64,000 bases of DNA from Larsenimonas suaedae (GCF_023712105.1 NZ_JAMLJI010000002.1:434001-498000), one strand, 5' to 3'; shown: positions 26,377 to 36,005, numbered from the stretch's first letter. The notes: generated by a model not told the origin, from the letters alone. Numbers and translations: made by a program.

Positions 26377-27741
26377 TTGGCGATCTTTCTGGACCCAAAC
26401 GTCATTCGTACCCGCTTTTCGAGCGCGATGTCGACGATGTATCAAACCGAGGTGCCGCAGTACGCCACGCTCCTGTCGCTGGTCGATACGGTTAATCGCT
26501 CTGTGCTCGAAAATGATCCCGCCCTTCACGCACGCCTTGAAAACGGCGATGAGCTTGCGCGACTCGGACTCGAGCGTCACGGCGCCATTCGCCTTGGCAC
26601 CGCCGAGGAGCTTCACACGATGCGTCGACTGTTCGCGGTCATGGGGATGTTTCCGGTGGGGTATTACGATCTCTCGGAAGCCGGCGTGCCGGTACATTCC
26701 ACCGCCTTTCGACCCGTGAGCGAGCAGGAGCTCAAGAAAAACCCCTTTCGCGTATTCACCTCGCTCCTGCGTCTTGAGCTGATCGACAATGAGGCATTGC
26801 GAGCGCAGGCGAGCGCGCTTCTGGCGAAACGTGAGATCTTTACCGATGGCGCGCTTACGCTCATCGAGCGCGCCGAGCAACACGGCGGGCTGACCGATGA
26901 GGACGCCGACCGTTTTGTGGCCGAGGCGCTGGAAACCTTCCGCTGGCACCCAAAAGCCACGGTCGAGTACGCAACCTATCAGGCGCTGCACGACGAACAC
27001 CGCCTGATCGCCGATGTGGTCTGCTTCAAGGGGCCTCACATCAACCACCTGACGCCAAGAACGCTCGACATCGACGCCGTACAGCGCCAGATGCCGGAGG
27101 CCGGCATAGCGCCCAAGGCCATCATCGAAGGCCCGCCCCGGCGCAAAGTGCCGATTCTGCTGCGCCAGACCAGCTTCAAGGCGCTCGAGGAACCCATCGA
27201 CTTTGCCGACCGCCACCACGGCACCCACACCGCCCGCTTCGGTGAAATCGAACAGCGCGGCGTCGCCCTCACCCCCAAGGGCCGAGCGCTGTACGACCGG
27301 CTGCTCACTGCCTCACGCGCCGCGACCGCCGGACTCTCGCAAGAGGCCCATCAGCAGGCCTTGAGCGACGCCTTCACCGACTTCCCGGACGACGAACCAA
27401 CGCTCAGACGCCAGGGGCTTGCCTACTTCACCTACCGTTTAAGCGGCACGCCCGACGCACAGGGCACCACCGACATACACGATATCGACGACCTGATTGA
27501 ACGCGGCCTCATCGAGGCCACGCCGATCGTCTATGAAGACTTCCTGCCGGTCTCGGCCGCGGGTATTTTCCAATCGAATCTCGGCGAGGCCAAGGCGCAC
27601 GGCGCGATGGGAAGCGGCAATCAGGCTGCGTTCGAAGCCGCGCTCGGGGCCTCGGTGGCAGACGAATTCGCGCTTTATGAAGACCGTGAGCGCGCCTCGC
27701 TCGAGGCCATACAAAGTGCGCTCGAAAAAGGCGCGCCCTGA
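26377..27741 (+). CDS. hglS: 2-oxoadipate dioxygenase/decarboxylase HglS (DUF1338, YdcJ-like)
   Basis: This 454-residue cytoplasmic iron enzyme belongs to the DUF1338 family, whose characterised member HglS converts 2-oxoadipate to D-2-hydroxyglutarate in the D-lysine catabolic route. Family residues are visible: LERHGAIRLG (His68, Arg72), KGPHINHLTPR (His222/His225) and FGEIEQRGVALTP (Glu291/Glu293). The start is TTG at 26377, because it has AAGGAGG six bases upstream and gives the family-typical short N terminus. An in-frame ATG at 26293 would add 28 arginine-rich residues without a good ribosome site. No other lysine-catabolism gene is next to it. Confidence 0.88.
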   Translation: MAIFLDPNVIRTRFSSAMSTMYQTEVPQYATLLSLVDTVNRSVLENDPALHARLENGDELARLGLERHGAIRLGTAEELHTMRRLFAVMGMFPVGYYDLSEAGVPVHSTAFRPVSEQELKKNPFRVFTSLLRLELIDNEALRAQASALLAKREIFTDGALTLIERAEQHGGLTDEDADRFVAEALETFRWHPKATVEYATYQALHDEHRLIADVVCFKGPHINHLTPRTLDIDAVQRQMPEAGIAPKAIIEGPPRRKVPILLRQTSFKALEEPIDFADRHHGTHTARFGEIEQRGVALTPKGRALYDRLLTASRAATAGLSQEAHQQALSDAFTDFPDDEPTLRRQGLAYFTYRLSGTPDAQGTTDIHDIDDLIERGLIEATPIVYEDFLPVSAAGIFQSNLGEAKAHGAMGSGNQAAFEAALGASVADEFALYEDRERASLEAIQSALEKGAP

Positions 27742-27768
27742 CCCGGCGCTATAGTGCCCCTCCAGAAT

Positions 27769-27796
27769 GCCAGGCACACACTGTCTGGCTTTTTTA
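27769..27796 (+). terminator. Intrinsic terminator after hglS
   Basis: An 8-bp stem (27769-27776 with 27782-27789, one G-T pair) with a five-base loop, followed by six T. Confidence 0.85.
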
Positions 27797-27948
27797 TTGC
27801 CTGCAATCACAGCCAGATCAACTCGACCTCACGTTCACGACATGGGGCACCTCGATCACGAAGCATCACCGTGCAAACCCTGAAATCTTTGCCATGCTCG
27901 GAAAAGCGCGCATATCCACTGGCCGACCGACCACCGAAAGGACCGAGC

Positions 27949-28878
27949 ATGTCATCGCATCCACGCCTTCACGACCTTACCCCGCTTGATCCAGCTTCCA
28001 CGCCAAAGGGCATCCAGACCGCCACCACCGCCCGGCAAAACGTCACGCCCGCGGCAGCGTTTGAAGGCCGAACCGGCTATGACGCGGACTTTCTAAACGA
28101 GTTCAAGATCGACCTTCCCCGCGTGACCGAAAACGCCCCGGGGCGTGTTGCCCCGGTCGAGGGCCGCGACGATGGACGGCTTGACTACACCCACTTTTCG
28201 ATCGTGATGAACGAGGCGCGACGGCTGGCGTTTTTCACCGCCTTCAACCTCGACGGTCGACAAGCCCGCAGCGTCGCTCGCGGCAATGACCACTGGGCGC
28301 TCGATGGCCGGCTCGCGCTTGAGGCACAGTGCGGGGAAGACCTTTATGCCAGAAACCCGCTCGACCGGGGGCATCTGGTGCGCCGCTCGGCCGCCTGCTG
28401 GGGCGAGGACGCCGAACGGGCCAACGAGGACACCTTCCACTTCACCAACTGCACCCCGCAGATGGCGGCCTTCAACCAGCAGACCTGGCTGGGGCTCGAG
28501 GACTACCTGCTCGACAACGCCGTGAAGGACAAGGGCAAGGTCAGCATCTTTACAGGGCCGGTGTTCAAGGAGAGTGATCGCACTTATCGCGGCGTACAGA
28601 TCCCCGAGGCGTTCTGGAAAGTGGTCGCCTTTCGCACCCCGGACGATGCCCCACGTGCCACCGCTTACCTGATCGCGCAGGACAAGGAACTCGATGACAA
28701 CCTCGGGCTCTTTTTCGGCCAGTACAAGACCTTTCAGAAAAGCGTGGCCAGCATCGAGGCGTTGACCGGCCTCGATTTCGGCGACCTTCGCGACCACGAT
28801 GGCCTCAGCAACGAAGAGCGCATCACGGGCGCGCGCATCGACATCCAACTAGACCGACTGGGTGACATTCGCGTGTAA
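27949..28878 (+). CDS. DNA/RNA non-specific endonuclease (NUC1/NucA family)
   Basis: This 309-residue protein has the beta-beta-alpha-metal nuclease fold of Serratia nuclease and EndoG. The catalytic DRGH motif is intact (NPLDRGHLVRRSAACWG), followed by the conserved NCTPQMAAFNQQTWLGLEDYLL with the metal-binding asparagine. These enzymes cut single- and double-stranded DNA and RNA. No signal peptide or membrane helix is visible, which is unusual for a family that is mostly exported. No immunity gene or type VI secretion marker is adjacent. The ATG at 27949 follows GAAAGGA; the frame upstream is open but unlike the family. Confidence 0.87.
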   Translation: MSSHPRLHDLTPLDPASTPKGIQTATTARQNVTPAAAFEGRTGYDADFLNEFKIDLPRVTENAPGRVAPVEGRDDGRLDYTHFSIVMNEARRLAFFTAFNLDGRQARSVARGNDHWALDGRLALEAQCGEDLYARNPLDRGHLVRRSAACWGEDAERANEDTFHFTNCTPQMAAFNQQTWLGLEDYLLDNAVKDKGKVSIFTGPVFKESDRTYRGVQIPEAFWKVVAFRTPDDAPRATAYLIAQDKELDDNLGLFFGQYKTFQKSVASIEALTGLDFGDLRDHDGLSNEERITGARIDIQLDRLGDIRV

Positions 28879-28966
28879 GTCTGGACACCTGAGCGGTTAC
28901 CTCCATTAGCGATTCATGCGATGATCCTTGCCATTGAAACGTGTACAGCACCCGGGAGACACCGGC

Positions 28967-29449
28967 ATGGCGTGGACAGACAGTTGGGTATGGGGGGCGC
29001 TTGCGCTGATATTGGCACTTTTGGAGCTGGTATTGGGCGCAGGCGCCTTCGTGTTTCTGGCGCTTGCAGCGGCGGCGCTCGGCGGTGCGCTACTGGCGCT
29101 GTTCGGAGCGACATTGATCTGGCAGCTCGCAGGGGTGGGCGTTCTGGCCGGTATCCTGGTGCCGGTGTCGATCAAACGTATCGGCCACCACACCAGCCCC
29201 AAGGCCATGGGCTACGGCACCACCGGCACCGGGGTCGAGCAGGGCTATCACTTCATCACCGAGCCCCGCGAGTTCGACCAGACGCCTGCGATCAAGATCA
29301 AGGGCGACACCTACCGCGTACGTGACCGGGACGCCCCCGAGCGCCCGATCCCGATGGGCATGCGCGTGCGCTTCGATCATTTCGAGGGCACCACCGCCAT
29401 CGTGGTGCCCGACCCCGTCACTGACACCCTCTCCAAGACCGAGACATAG
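28967..29449 (+). CDS. NfeD family membrane protein
   Basis: This 160-residue protein has two or three N-terminal helices (VWGALALILALLELVLGAGA, then FVFLALAAAALGGALLAL and a third) and a small soluble OB-like domain ending near TTAIVVPDP. This is the short NfeD class, which forms an operon with SPFH proteins; the SPFH gene starts 12 bases downstream. The ATG at 28967 follows GGGAG. The pair is thought to organise membrane microdomains; a specific role cannot be read here. Confidence 0.85.
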   Translation: MAWTDSWVWGALALILALLELVLGAGAFVFLALAAAALGGALLALFGATLIWQLAGVGVLAGILVPVSIKRIGHHTSPKAMGYGTTGTGVEQGYHFITEPREFDQTPAIKIKGDTYRVRDRDAPERPIPMGMRVRFDHFEGTTAIVVPDPVTDTLSKTET

Positions 29450-29461
29450 GAACACCACCTC

Positions 29462-30502
29462 ATGACGCTACTGCAAAGCCCGACCTTTCTGATTGCACTG
29501 ATCATCCTGGTTCTCGGGATCATCGTGGTTGCCAAGGGCCTGGTGATCGTCCGCCAATCCGAGGTAATGGTGATCGAGCGTTTGGGCTCGTTCAATCGGC
29601 TGCTTGAAAGCGGCATCAACTTCATCATTCCCTTCATCGATCAACCCCGCGCAATCACCATGATTCGCTACACCCGAAGCGGCGAGGATTACATTCCCAT
29701 TTCGAGCACCGAAGCCCGCATCGACCGCCGCGAAACGGTGATGGATTTCCCCGGTCAGCCGGTGGTGACCACCGATAACGTGACGGTGCGCATCAACGGC
29801 GCGCTCTACTTTCAGATCATCGATCCGCGTGCGGCAGTGTATGAAGTCGAAAATGTCAGCCAGGCGATCGAGGTGCTGGCCAAGACCACGTTGCGCTCGG
29901 TGGTCGGCAAGATGGAGCTGGACCGTATCTTCGAATCCCGAAGTGAGGTCAACGACAAGATTCAGGCGGCAATGGACGAGCCCTCGAACAAGTGGGGCGT
30001 GCGCATCACCCGCGTCGAGGTCCAGGACATTCACATGCCCGAAGAAGTGGAAGACGCCATGCGCCTTCAGATGGCCGCCGAACGGCGCCGGCGCGCCACC
30101 GTGACCGAGGCCGAGGGCGAGAAGTCCGCGGCCATCGCCCGCGCGCAGGGCGAGCGTGAATCGGCGATCCTCAACGCCGAAGGCGACAAGGAAGCCACCA
30201 TCCTGCGGGCGCAGGGCGAGCAGGAGTCGATCAAGCTGGTGCTGGAAGCGCTGGGTAATGACATCGACGACAAGCGCACCGTCGTCGGCTATCTACTGGG
30301 TCAGACCTACATCAAGACCCTGCCGGACATGGCCAAGAACGGCGAGCGGGTGTTCGTGCCCTATGAGTCTTCTGCACTTCTAGGCTCGATGGGCATGTTC
30401 CGTGAGCTTTCGGGCACACCGGAAGACGTCGCCCGCGCCGCCAGCGCCACGAACTCGGCCGTCGGACGGGCCGCGATGGGCGGCGCTGCCTTCGGCAGTT
30501 GA
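29462..30502 (+). CDS. qmcA: SPFH/stomatin-like protein (QmcA family)
   Basis: This 346-residue protein has one N-terminal membrane anchor (LIALIILVLGIIVVAKGLVIV), an SPFH domain (about 30-210, with GLVIVRQSEVMVIERLG and VTTDNVTVRINGALYFQI) and a helical region with alanine/glutamate-rich repeats (AEGEKSAAIARAQGERESAI and following). It forms oligomeric scaffolds at the inner membrane, often with NfeD and the FtsH protease. The partner NfeD gene is immediately upstream. Confidence 0.9.
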   Translation: MTLLQSPTFLIALIILVLGIIVVAKGLVIVRQSEVMVIERLGSFNRLLESGINFIIPFIDQPRAITMIRYTRSGEDYIPISSTEARIDRRETVMDFPGQPVVTTDNVTVRINGALYFQIIDPRAAVYEVENVSQAIEVLAKTTLRSVVGKMELDRIFESRSEVNDKIQAAMDEPSNKWGVRITRVEVQDIHMPEEVEDAMRLQMAAERRRRATVTEAEGEKSAAIARAQGERESAILNAEGDKEATILRAQGEQESIKLVLEALGNDIDDKRTVVGYLLGQTYIKTLPDMAKNGERVFVPYESSALLGSMGMFRELSGTPEDVARAASATNSAVGRAAMGGAAFGS

Positions 30503-30601
30503 CGGCCCAGGCGCCGGAACACCTCCGGCGCCTCAGGCGCGATACCGACCAGGCATAGGGCCGTGGTATCGTGCCGCTTCACCCTCTTGCTGGATGCCCT
30601 C

Positions 30602-30934
30602 ATGTCCGATTCCGCCCCCGCCACGCTCTACATCGTCTACTCCGGCCACGCCGATGCCCGCTTCGACCAGGACTACTACCTTGAGCATCATCTGCCCAAG
30701 GTACGCGAGGCCTGGAAAGCCACCGGACTCACGCGCGTCTCGGTCCTGTTTTCCGCCTCACTCGGTCAGAACGAAGCCGGAACGATTGCCATCGCCGAGG
30801 CCGTATTCAAGGACGAAGACGCCCTTCAGGCCTGTCTCGACGCCCCAGGCACCGGCGCACTGATGGCCGATGTGGCGAACTTCACCGACATCGAGCCGGG
30901 GCTTTACCGCACTGTGCCGCTGTTTACCGACTGA
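30602..30934 (+). CDS. EthD domain protein
   Basis: This 110-residue protein has a dimeric alpha/beta-barrel (ferredoxin-like) domain of the EthD family. It has the typical start ATLYIVYSGHADARFDQDYYLEHHLPKVREAW and the FTDIEPGLYRTVPLF end. EthD proteins are small cytoplasmic dimers, some tied to degradation of ethers or aromatics and most of unknown role. The ATG at 30602 is internal to a longer open frame and begins the domain directly. Confidence 0.8.
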   Translation: MSDSAPATLYIVYSGHADARFDQDYYLEHHLPKVREAWKATGLTRVSVLFSASLGQNEAGTIAIAEAVFKDEDALQACLDAPGTGALMADVANFTDIEPGLYRTVPLFTD

Positions 30935-30965
30935 CCCACGGCGTACCAACAGACGCACGCCCCCG

Positions 30966-31592
30966 TCACGCAGATTCGAGCGGCCTGACCCAGAACGACA
31001 GCCGCTTGGTGCTTAACACCTCATCGCCAATGTCGCGCCAGCGAAAGTGCGCCGCAAGCTCGGGGTGATGCTCATAGCCCCGGCGACGCCAGAACGCATC
31101 CAGGGGCTGATACGCCTCGGGCCGCTCGGGGTGATCGGCCGGGCGCTCCACCGCGCAGAAGGTGGTGTGGGTGACGTCTGGGAAACCGCGCGCGTAGGCT
31201 TCGCGCCGCTCGAAAAACGCGTGGCCTAGGCCCCGCCCACGGTACTCGGGCAACAGAATCGACTCGCCGAAGTAGGCAAGCCTCGAGAGCGTCCAGCCTG
31301 CTTCGCGAAACGGCGTCTGGAACTCGGGCTCGGCCTCGATCATTGGCATGACCGTACTCATGCCGACTGCACGCGCGCCCTCACGCACCAGAAAGATCGC
31401 CGCACTGGGGCTTTCGACGTAGTGCGTCAAATACTCGAACTCTTCCGCCTTGGGCGCGTGATAGAGGTAGGGAAAGGTCGAAAACACGCCGAGACGCAGC
31501 TCGGCCAACGCATCAAGCCAGGGGCGAATAGCATCCCCGGTCAGCGTCTCGATCTGAAGGGTCTCGTCCTGATGGGTCATCTCATCGCTCAT
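30966..31592 (-). CDS. GNAT family N-acetyltransferase
   Basis: This protein (208 aa from the chosen start) has a GCN5-related acetyltransferase fold. The acetyl-CoA binding motif A reads FGESILLPEYRGRGLGHAFFERREAYA, and VREGARAVGMSTVMP forms a preceding strand. Such enzymes acetylate amines on small molecules or proteins. The start is uncertain: ATG at 31592 or 31580, with no strong ribosome site at either. It is divergent from the polysaccharide deacetylase gene. Confidence 0.8.
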   Translation of the reverse strand: MSDEMTHQDETLQIETLTGDAIRPWLDALAELRLGVFSTFPYLYHAPKAEEFEYLTHYVESPSAAIFLVREGARAVGMSTVMPMIEAEPEFQTPFREAGWTLSRLAYFGESILLPEYRGRGLGHAFFERREAYARGFPDVTHTTFCAVERPADHPERPEAYQPLDAFWRRRGYEHHPELAAHFRWRDIGDEVLSTKRLSFWVRPLESA

Positions 31593-31771
31593 TGACGGCT
31601 CGGTGAACCGATAAGCGTACTCGATCTCGCGCGCGCATCGATAGGCCGCGCCGACGCACGTCGAACCGTTCACGTCATCGAACGCCTGACAGGGCCTTGA
31701 CGCCGGTTGTCGCTGGCTCGAACCGCGCGCGAGTGTCTACGCTTGGTCGACGAAATCACCTCGGAGTCGTC

Positions 31772-32665
31772 ATGCAGCTTCCCCCACTTCGCCACCACGG
31801 CCGGTTCGACTACCGCCCGATCACCCAACACAACGCCAAGACCTGGCCGAACGGCGCCAGGCTTGCGGTGTATATCGGCCTCAATCTGGAACACTACGCG
31901 TTTGGCGAGGGCCGAGGCGTCGGTATCGCCCCGCCTGCTCCTGACGGTGAGCCGGACGTTTTAAACTACAGCTGGCGTGAATACGGCAATCGGGTCGGGG
32001 CCTGGCGCTGCCTCGAGCTGTTCGATCAGCTCAATCTGCCGGCTGGCGTGATCGCCAACACCTCGATTCTCGATCACTGCCCGGCACTTCTGGATGCGTT
32101 TCACGCCCGAGGCGATGAAGTGATCGCCCACGGCCACACCAACGCCGAGCGTCAGGGACAAATGACACCCGATGACGAGCAGGCGCTGATTCGTGCCTGT
32201 CGCGCGCGGCTTGAAGAGCGCTACGGCGCACCACCCACCGGCTGGCTGTCGCCATGGATCTCGGAAAGCGAGCGCACGCCCGGGTTTTTGAAGGAAGCGG
32301 GCTTTGACTACACCCTGAACTGGGCCTTCGACGACCGCCCCTGCCCCATGACCACCGAGGCCGGGCCGCTACTCTCGGTGCCCTACCCGCAGGAAATCAA
32401 CGACATTCCGACCATTTCGGCTCATCGCGTCAGCATGAACGAGTTCGCGACCATGATTCGTGACCAGTTTCACGAGCTGAAGGCGCAGTCCGCCGAGCAG
32501 CCGCTGGTAATGGGCATCGCCCTGCATCCGTTCATTGTCGGGCAGCCGTTTCGCCTGCGTGTATTGCGCGAGGTGCTCCGCGAGCTGGCGGGGCATTCCC
32601 TCGAGGACGGCGTGTGGTGGACCACACCGGGCGAAATCGCCCGGGCCTGGTCAAATATGCCCTGA
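31772..32665 (+). CDS. Polysaccharide deacetylase family protein (PuuE-like)
   Basis: This 297-residue enzyme has the NodB-type deacetylase barrel, close to the cytoplasmic PuuE/allantoinase-like branch: NYSWREYGNRVGAWRCLELFDQL, then VIANTSILDHCP and DEVIAHGHTNAE with a metal-binding H-x-H. No signal peptide is present. The ATG at 31772 follows CGGAG. PuuE enzymes open cyclic amides in purine breakdown; other members act on sugars, so the substrate is unknown. It converges with the trehalase gene. Confidence 0.8.
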   Translation: MQLPPLRHHGRFDYRPITQHNAKTWPNGARLAVYIGLNLEHYAFGEGRGVGIAPPAPDGEPDVLNYSWREYGNRVGAWRCLELFDQLNLPAGVIANTSILDHCPALLDAFHARGDEVIAHGHTNAERQGQMTPDDEQALIRACRARLEERYGAPPTGWLSPWISESERTPGFLKEAGFDYTLNWAFDDRPCPMTTEAGPLLSVPYPQEINDIPTISAHRVSMNEFATMIRDQFHELKAQSAEQPLVMGIALHPFIVGQPFRLRVLREVLRELAGHSLEDGVWWTTPGEIARAWSNMP

Positions 32666-32694
32666 TCGCCCCGGAGCCGGGTGAGGCCGCTGCG

Positions 32695-34404
32695 CTACGG
32701 CGCCGGGGCAGCGCTTGTCTCCTGAAGCTTTTGATTGAACGCCCGCACCGCCCTGGCCCGTTCGCTGGTGGCGCGGGCCTCGGCGTTCGGGCCGTAGCTT
32801 GCGAGGAAATCAAGCAGCACGCCGTTGGTCCAGCCAAAGCCATCGACCACCTCGTACTCGCCGCCCCCACCGACGCCGGCGGATTCCACGTCGTATTTCT
32901 CGACCAGCTTGCCGGTCTCGCGGTAGACGCGCTCGTTGGTGTCGATCCAGCGGGTGGCAATGGTGCGGGCAAGCTCGATGTGGCCATAGCGCTCGAGCCC
33001 GCGTACCGCGAGCCACTGAAGCGGCGCCCAGCCGTTCGGCGCGTCCCACTGCTCGCCGGTATTACGCGGCGTGGTCACAAGCCCGCCCGGGCGCAGCAGT
33101 TCACTGCGCACGGTGGCCGCGGTGGCGTCAGCCTGGGCAGGCGTTGCAATCCCGAAGGCGAGCGGGAAGACCATCGCGGCCGTGATGCGGTACGTAGGCT
33201 CCCCCGCGCGCCAGTTGTAGTCGGTGTAGAAGCCGCGTGAATCCCAGAACACGCGGTTGATCGCCTGTCGGCGGTGCTCGGCGCGCTCGGCAAACGTACG
33301 CGCCTGTTCGGCATCGCCCTTCACCGCCCACGCCTGCGCCAGCGTCTTTTCAAGATCGAACATCAGCGCGTTCAGATCCACCGGCGCCAGCGCCCGGGTG
33401 TTGATGCTCGTCTGGTGCGTGCCGTCGGCCATCCAGCGGGAGCTGAAGTCCCAGCCGCTTTCGGCGGCGGCGCGCAGGTTGCCGTAGATCTCGTTGGCCG
33501 GCCGCGTACTTTTTTCCGCCACCTCCCGGTCGCCGGCGTAGGACTCGGCGCGCGGTCGGTTCTCGCCGCCTGAGTAGCGGTTCAGTACCGTGCCGTCCGC
33601 AAGCTTGACCACGTGCGCGCCTGCGCTGCCTGGGGCAAGCTCTTCAGCGCCGCGCATCCACCAGCGGTATTCCGCCATGAGCTCGGGCAGGTAACGGCGA
33701 TAGACCTGATTGCCGTCTTTTTGCGCCAAAAGCGACACCATCGAGGCAAAAAACGGCGGCTGGCTACGGGTCAGAAAGTAGGTTCGGGTGCCGTTGGGGA
33801 TAAAGCCGTAACGGTCGATCAGCCAGGCAAAGTTCTCGACCATGTCCCGCACCAGATCGAAGCGCTCGCTTCGCGCCAGCCCAACCATGGTGAAGTAGCT
33901 GTCCCAGTAGAACATCTCGTTGAAGCGCCCCCCCGGCACCACGTAGGGGTGCGGAAGCCCCACCAGGCTGCTGTAGGGGTTGGCTGACACCTCGCTTGAG
34001 CGGCGGGTCAGCACCGGCCATAGATTCCTGATGTGTTGGGCGACCGGCGTATTGGCCGGCTCCTCGAGGTGGCTTTCATTGGCGGGCGGCTCATCGAAAT
34101 TGGCCTTGACGAAGGCCACAAGCGCCGGCCTGGACAACGGCCCCGTCGCGGTTTTTGCCTCGAACTCGGAAACGATGACCTCCGGGTCACGCTTTGGAAT
34201 CAGATCCACCACTGTCTTGCCATCGGGGTAGAGTTCGGCCTCGGCGACGGCCGTCATGACCGGGCCCCACCACTGCTCGGGCGAGTGCGCCGCACGCTTC
34301 GGCGTCGGCTCGGCTGAAAACGCCGCGCACCCGGACAGCACGACAGCGCACAAAAGCACCGAAACCCACTGGGCCGGCGCGCGTAAACCACGATGATTGA
34401 GCAT
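32695..34404 (-). CDS. treA: Lipoprotein alpha,alpha-trehalase
   Basis: This 569-residue glycoside hydrolase family 37 enzyme splits trehalose into two glucose units outside the cytoplasm. Both family signatures are present: PGGRFNEMFYWDSYFTMVGL and QWDAPNGWAPLQWLAVRGL. The glycine-rich GGGGEYEVVDGFGWTNGV region also fits. The N terminus carries a lipobox (VVLSGCAAF), so it should be membrane-anchored, whereas E. coli TreA is a free periplasmic protein. Trehalose is both an osmolyte and a carbon source for halophiles. The ATG at 34404 begins the signal peptide and follows GGGGAAG. Confidence 0.93.
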   Translation of the reverse strand: MLNHRGLRAPAQWVSVLLCAVVLSGCAAFSAEPTPKRAAHSPEQWWGPVMTAVAEAELYPDGKTVVDLIPKRDPEVIVSEFEAKTATGPLSRPALVAFVKANFDEPPANESHLEEPANTPVAQHIRNLWPVLTRRSSEVSANPYSSLVGLPHPYVVPGGRFNEMFYWDSYFTMVGLARSERFDLVRDMVENFAWLIDRYGFIPNGTRTYFLTRSQPPFFASMVSLLAQKDGNQVYRRYLPELMAEYRWWMRGAEELAPGSAGAHVVKLADGTVLNRYSGGENRPRAESYAGDREVAEKSTRPANEIYGNLRAAAESGWDFSSRWMADGTHQTSINTRALAPVDLNALMFDLEKTLAQAWAVKGDAEQARTFAERAEHRRQAINRVFWDSRGFYTDYNWRAGEPTYRITAAMVFPLAFGIATPAQADATAATVRSELLRPGGLVTTPRNTGEQWDAPNGWAPLQWLAVRGLERYGHIELARTIATRWIDTNERVYRETGKLVEKYDVESAGVGGGGEYEVVDGFGWTNGVLLDFLASYGPNAEARATSERARAVRAFNQKLQETSAAPAP

Positions 34405-34593
34405 GAAGCTTCCCCGAAGATGACCGTTGTTATGTGATGCGCTCACTGCGTTGCCACGCACGTATATCAGCGACACCTTACAAGATGGTCTACCTCGGGC
34501 AATACCTCCTCTGCGTCTTTCGTCGCGAGGGGCATAAGGCCCTGATGACGGGTGCCCCTCGTCGCATGAATCACCGGTGAGCGCACGCCTACG

Positions 34594-34629
34594 GAAAACG
34601 CCTGTCCGCGCGGGCTGACAGGCGTTTTC
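34594..34629 (-). terminator. Terminator hairpin after the decarboxylase gene
   Basis: A perfect 13-bp stem (34594-34606 with 34617-34629) with a ten-base loop, 20 bases downstream of the - strand decarboxylase stop. It is T-rich at the 3' side of the stem but has no long U-tract. Confidence 0.75.
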
Positions 34630-34649
34630 AAGCGCGGTACTCGTAGCGC

Positions 34650-36005
34650 TTAACGCATTGAAAGATCATTTTCGACCTGGTCGAGCACATCCCAGATGCG
34701 TGCAAGCCAGTCTGAATGCTCAGGCTTCATCAAGGCCGAACGCACACAGGTGGTGTATTCGGTGTCCACTTCAATTTCCGGATAGCACAGCTTGATCAGC
34801 CGAGAGGGGAAGCTGAAAGTTGCAAGGTACAGATGCCGCTCTTCGGCTGCCTTGAAGGTTGCCTCGGAACGCTCGGACATGGCGCTCGTCGTACGGGCCT
34901 TGGGCGCCCAGATCACGATATCAAGATCCGGTTCCAGCGGCGTCACGAAACGCGCATCGGCGCTCAGACGTCGGTGAAGCTCAACGGCGGCGTTACGGCA
35001 GCTTGCCAGCCCGTTGGCGAACTCGCCGTCCTCGACGAGCGGAAACAGCCTCATGGTCGACCATAGCGCGACTGCCGATGCCCCGGCACGCGAGCATTCC
35101 AGACTGATTTCCCCAAGATGCAGCTCGCTTGAACTGAAGTACGTATAGGGTGAGTCATGTTTGTAGAAGCGGCCTACCTCCGGATCCTTGAACAGGACAC
35201 ACCCACAGCCGTACGGCTGAAGACCGTGCTTGTGCGGATCGATGACGATCGAGTCCGCCGCCTTGATCGCGGCGTAGGCATTGACGACGTACTCGGGAAG
35301 GCTTTTGACCAGCGCGTAATACCCGCCGTAGGCAGAGTCGATATGAATGCGGAACCCATAACGTGCCTTGAGCTCAAGAATAGCCGGCAAGGGGTCGACC
35401 GAGCCGACACCGGTGGTGCCAAGCGTTACCACGACTGTTCCGATGTTGCCTTCCTTGAGCTTTTCTTCCAGTGCCGAGACATCCATGCGCGCCCTGTCAT
35501 CGACTGCGACCGCCTCAAAGGGAATCTGCAGGACACCGCAGATGCGGCTGTGTGTGTAATGCGCTTGCTGGGACGCAACAATGGTCTTGCCCGGATGGAG
35601 CTGGTTGGCCACCCAAAGCGCCTCCAGGTTTGCAAGCGTTCCGCCTCCGGTCAGATGCCCCAGATGGTCTGACCAGCCAAACATCCGAGCGATTTCCTCA
35701 ACCGCTTCCTTTTCCATCGCCGAGCTGGCCTTTCCGCCATCGAGCGCGTGATTGTTCGGGTTGATCCAGGTCGCCATCATGTAGGCAAGCCGTGCAACCG
35801 GATGCGGTGGTTTCAGCATTTGACCGGCATACATGGGATGCGGGTAGGGGTAGTTATCCCACATTCGTTCTGCGGCCTGGATCAGCACCTCCTGAATGGC
35901 TGCCGCATCAAACTGAGGCTCGAACTCGGGCAGGTGTTTATAGCCCTCAGCAAGAGTATTCACCGCACGCTCAAGGATCGGCAGGCTACGTGTTTCGATG
36001 GTCAT
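34650..36005 (-). CDS. Group II PLP-dependent amino acid decarboxylase
   Basis: This 451-residue cytoplasmic PLP enzyme is of the aromatic/glutamate decarboxylase superfamily. The cofactor lysine is in VIDPHKHGLQPYGCG; other marks are GHLTGGGTLANLEALW, QQAHYTHSRICGVL and HIDSAYGGYYAL. It would convert an amino acid to its amine with release of CO2. The gene is directly downstream of an NSS-type sodium symporter (27 bases), which suggests that the symporter imports the substrate. Which amino acid is used is not clear: tyrosine, tryptophan, aspartate and sulfinate-type substrates are all possible. Confidence 0.83.
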   Translation of the reverse strand: MTIETRSLPILERAVNTLAEGYKHLPEFEPQFDAAAIQEVLIQAAERMWDNYPYPHPMYAGQMLKPPHPVARLAYMMATWINPNNHALDGGKASSAMEKEAVEEIARMFGWSDHLGHLTGGGTLANLEALWVANQLHPGKTIVASQQAHYTHSRICGVLQIPFEAVAVDDRARMDVSALEEKLKEGNIGTVVVTLGTTGVGSVDPLPAILELKARYGFRIHIDSAYGGYYALVKSLPEYVVNAYAAIKAADSIVIDPHKHGLQPYGCGCVLFKDPEVGRFYKHDSPYTYFSSSELHLGEISLECSRAGASAVALWSTMRLFPLVEDGEFANGLASCRNAAVELHRRLSADARFVTPLEPDLDIVIWAPKARTTSAMSERSEATFKAAEERHLYLATFSFPSRLIKLCYPEIEVDTEYTTCVRSALMKPEHSDWLARIWDVLDQVENDLSMR

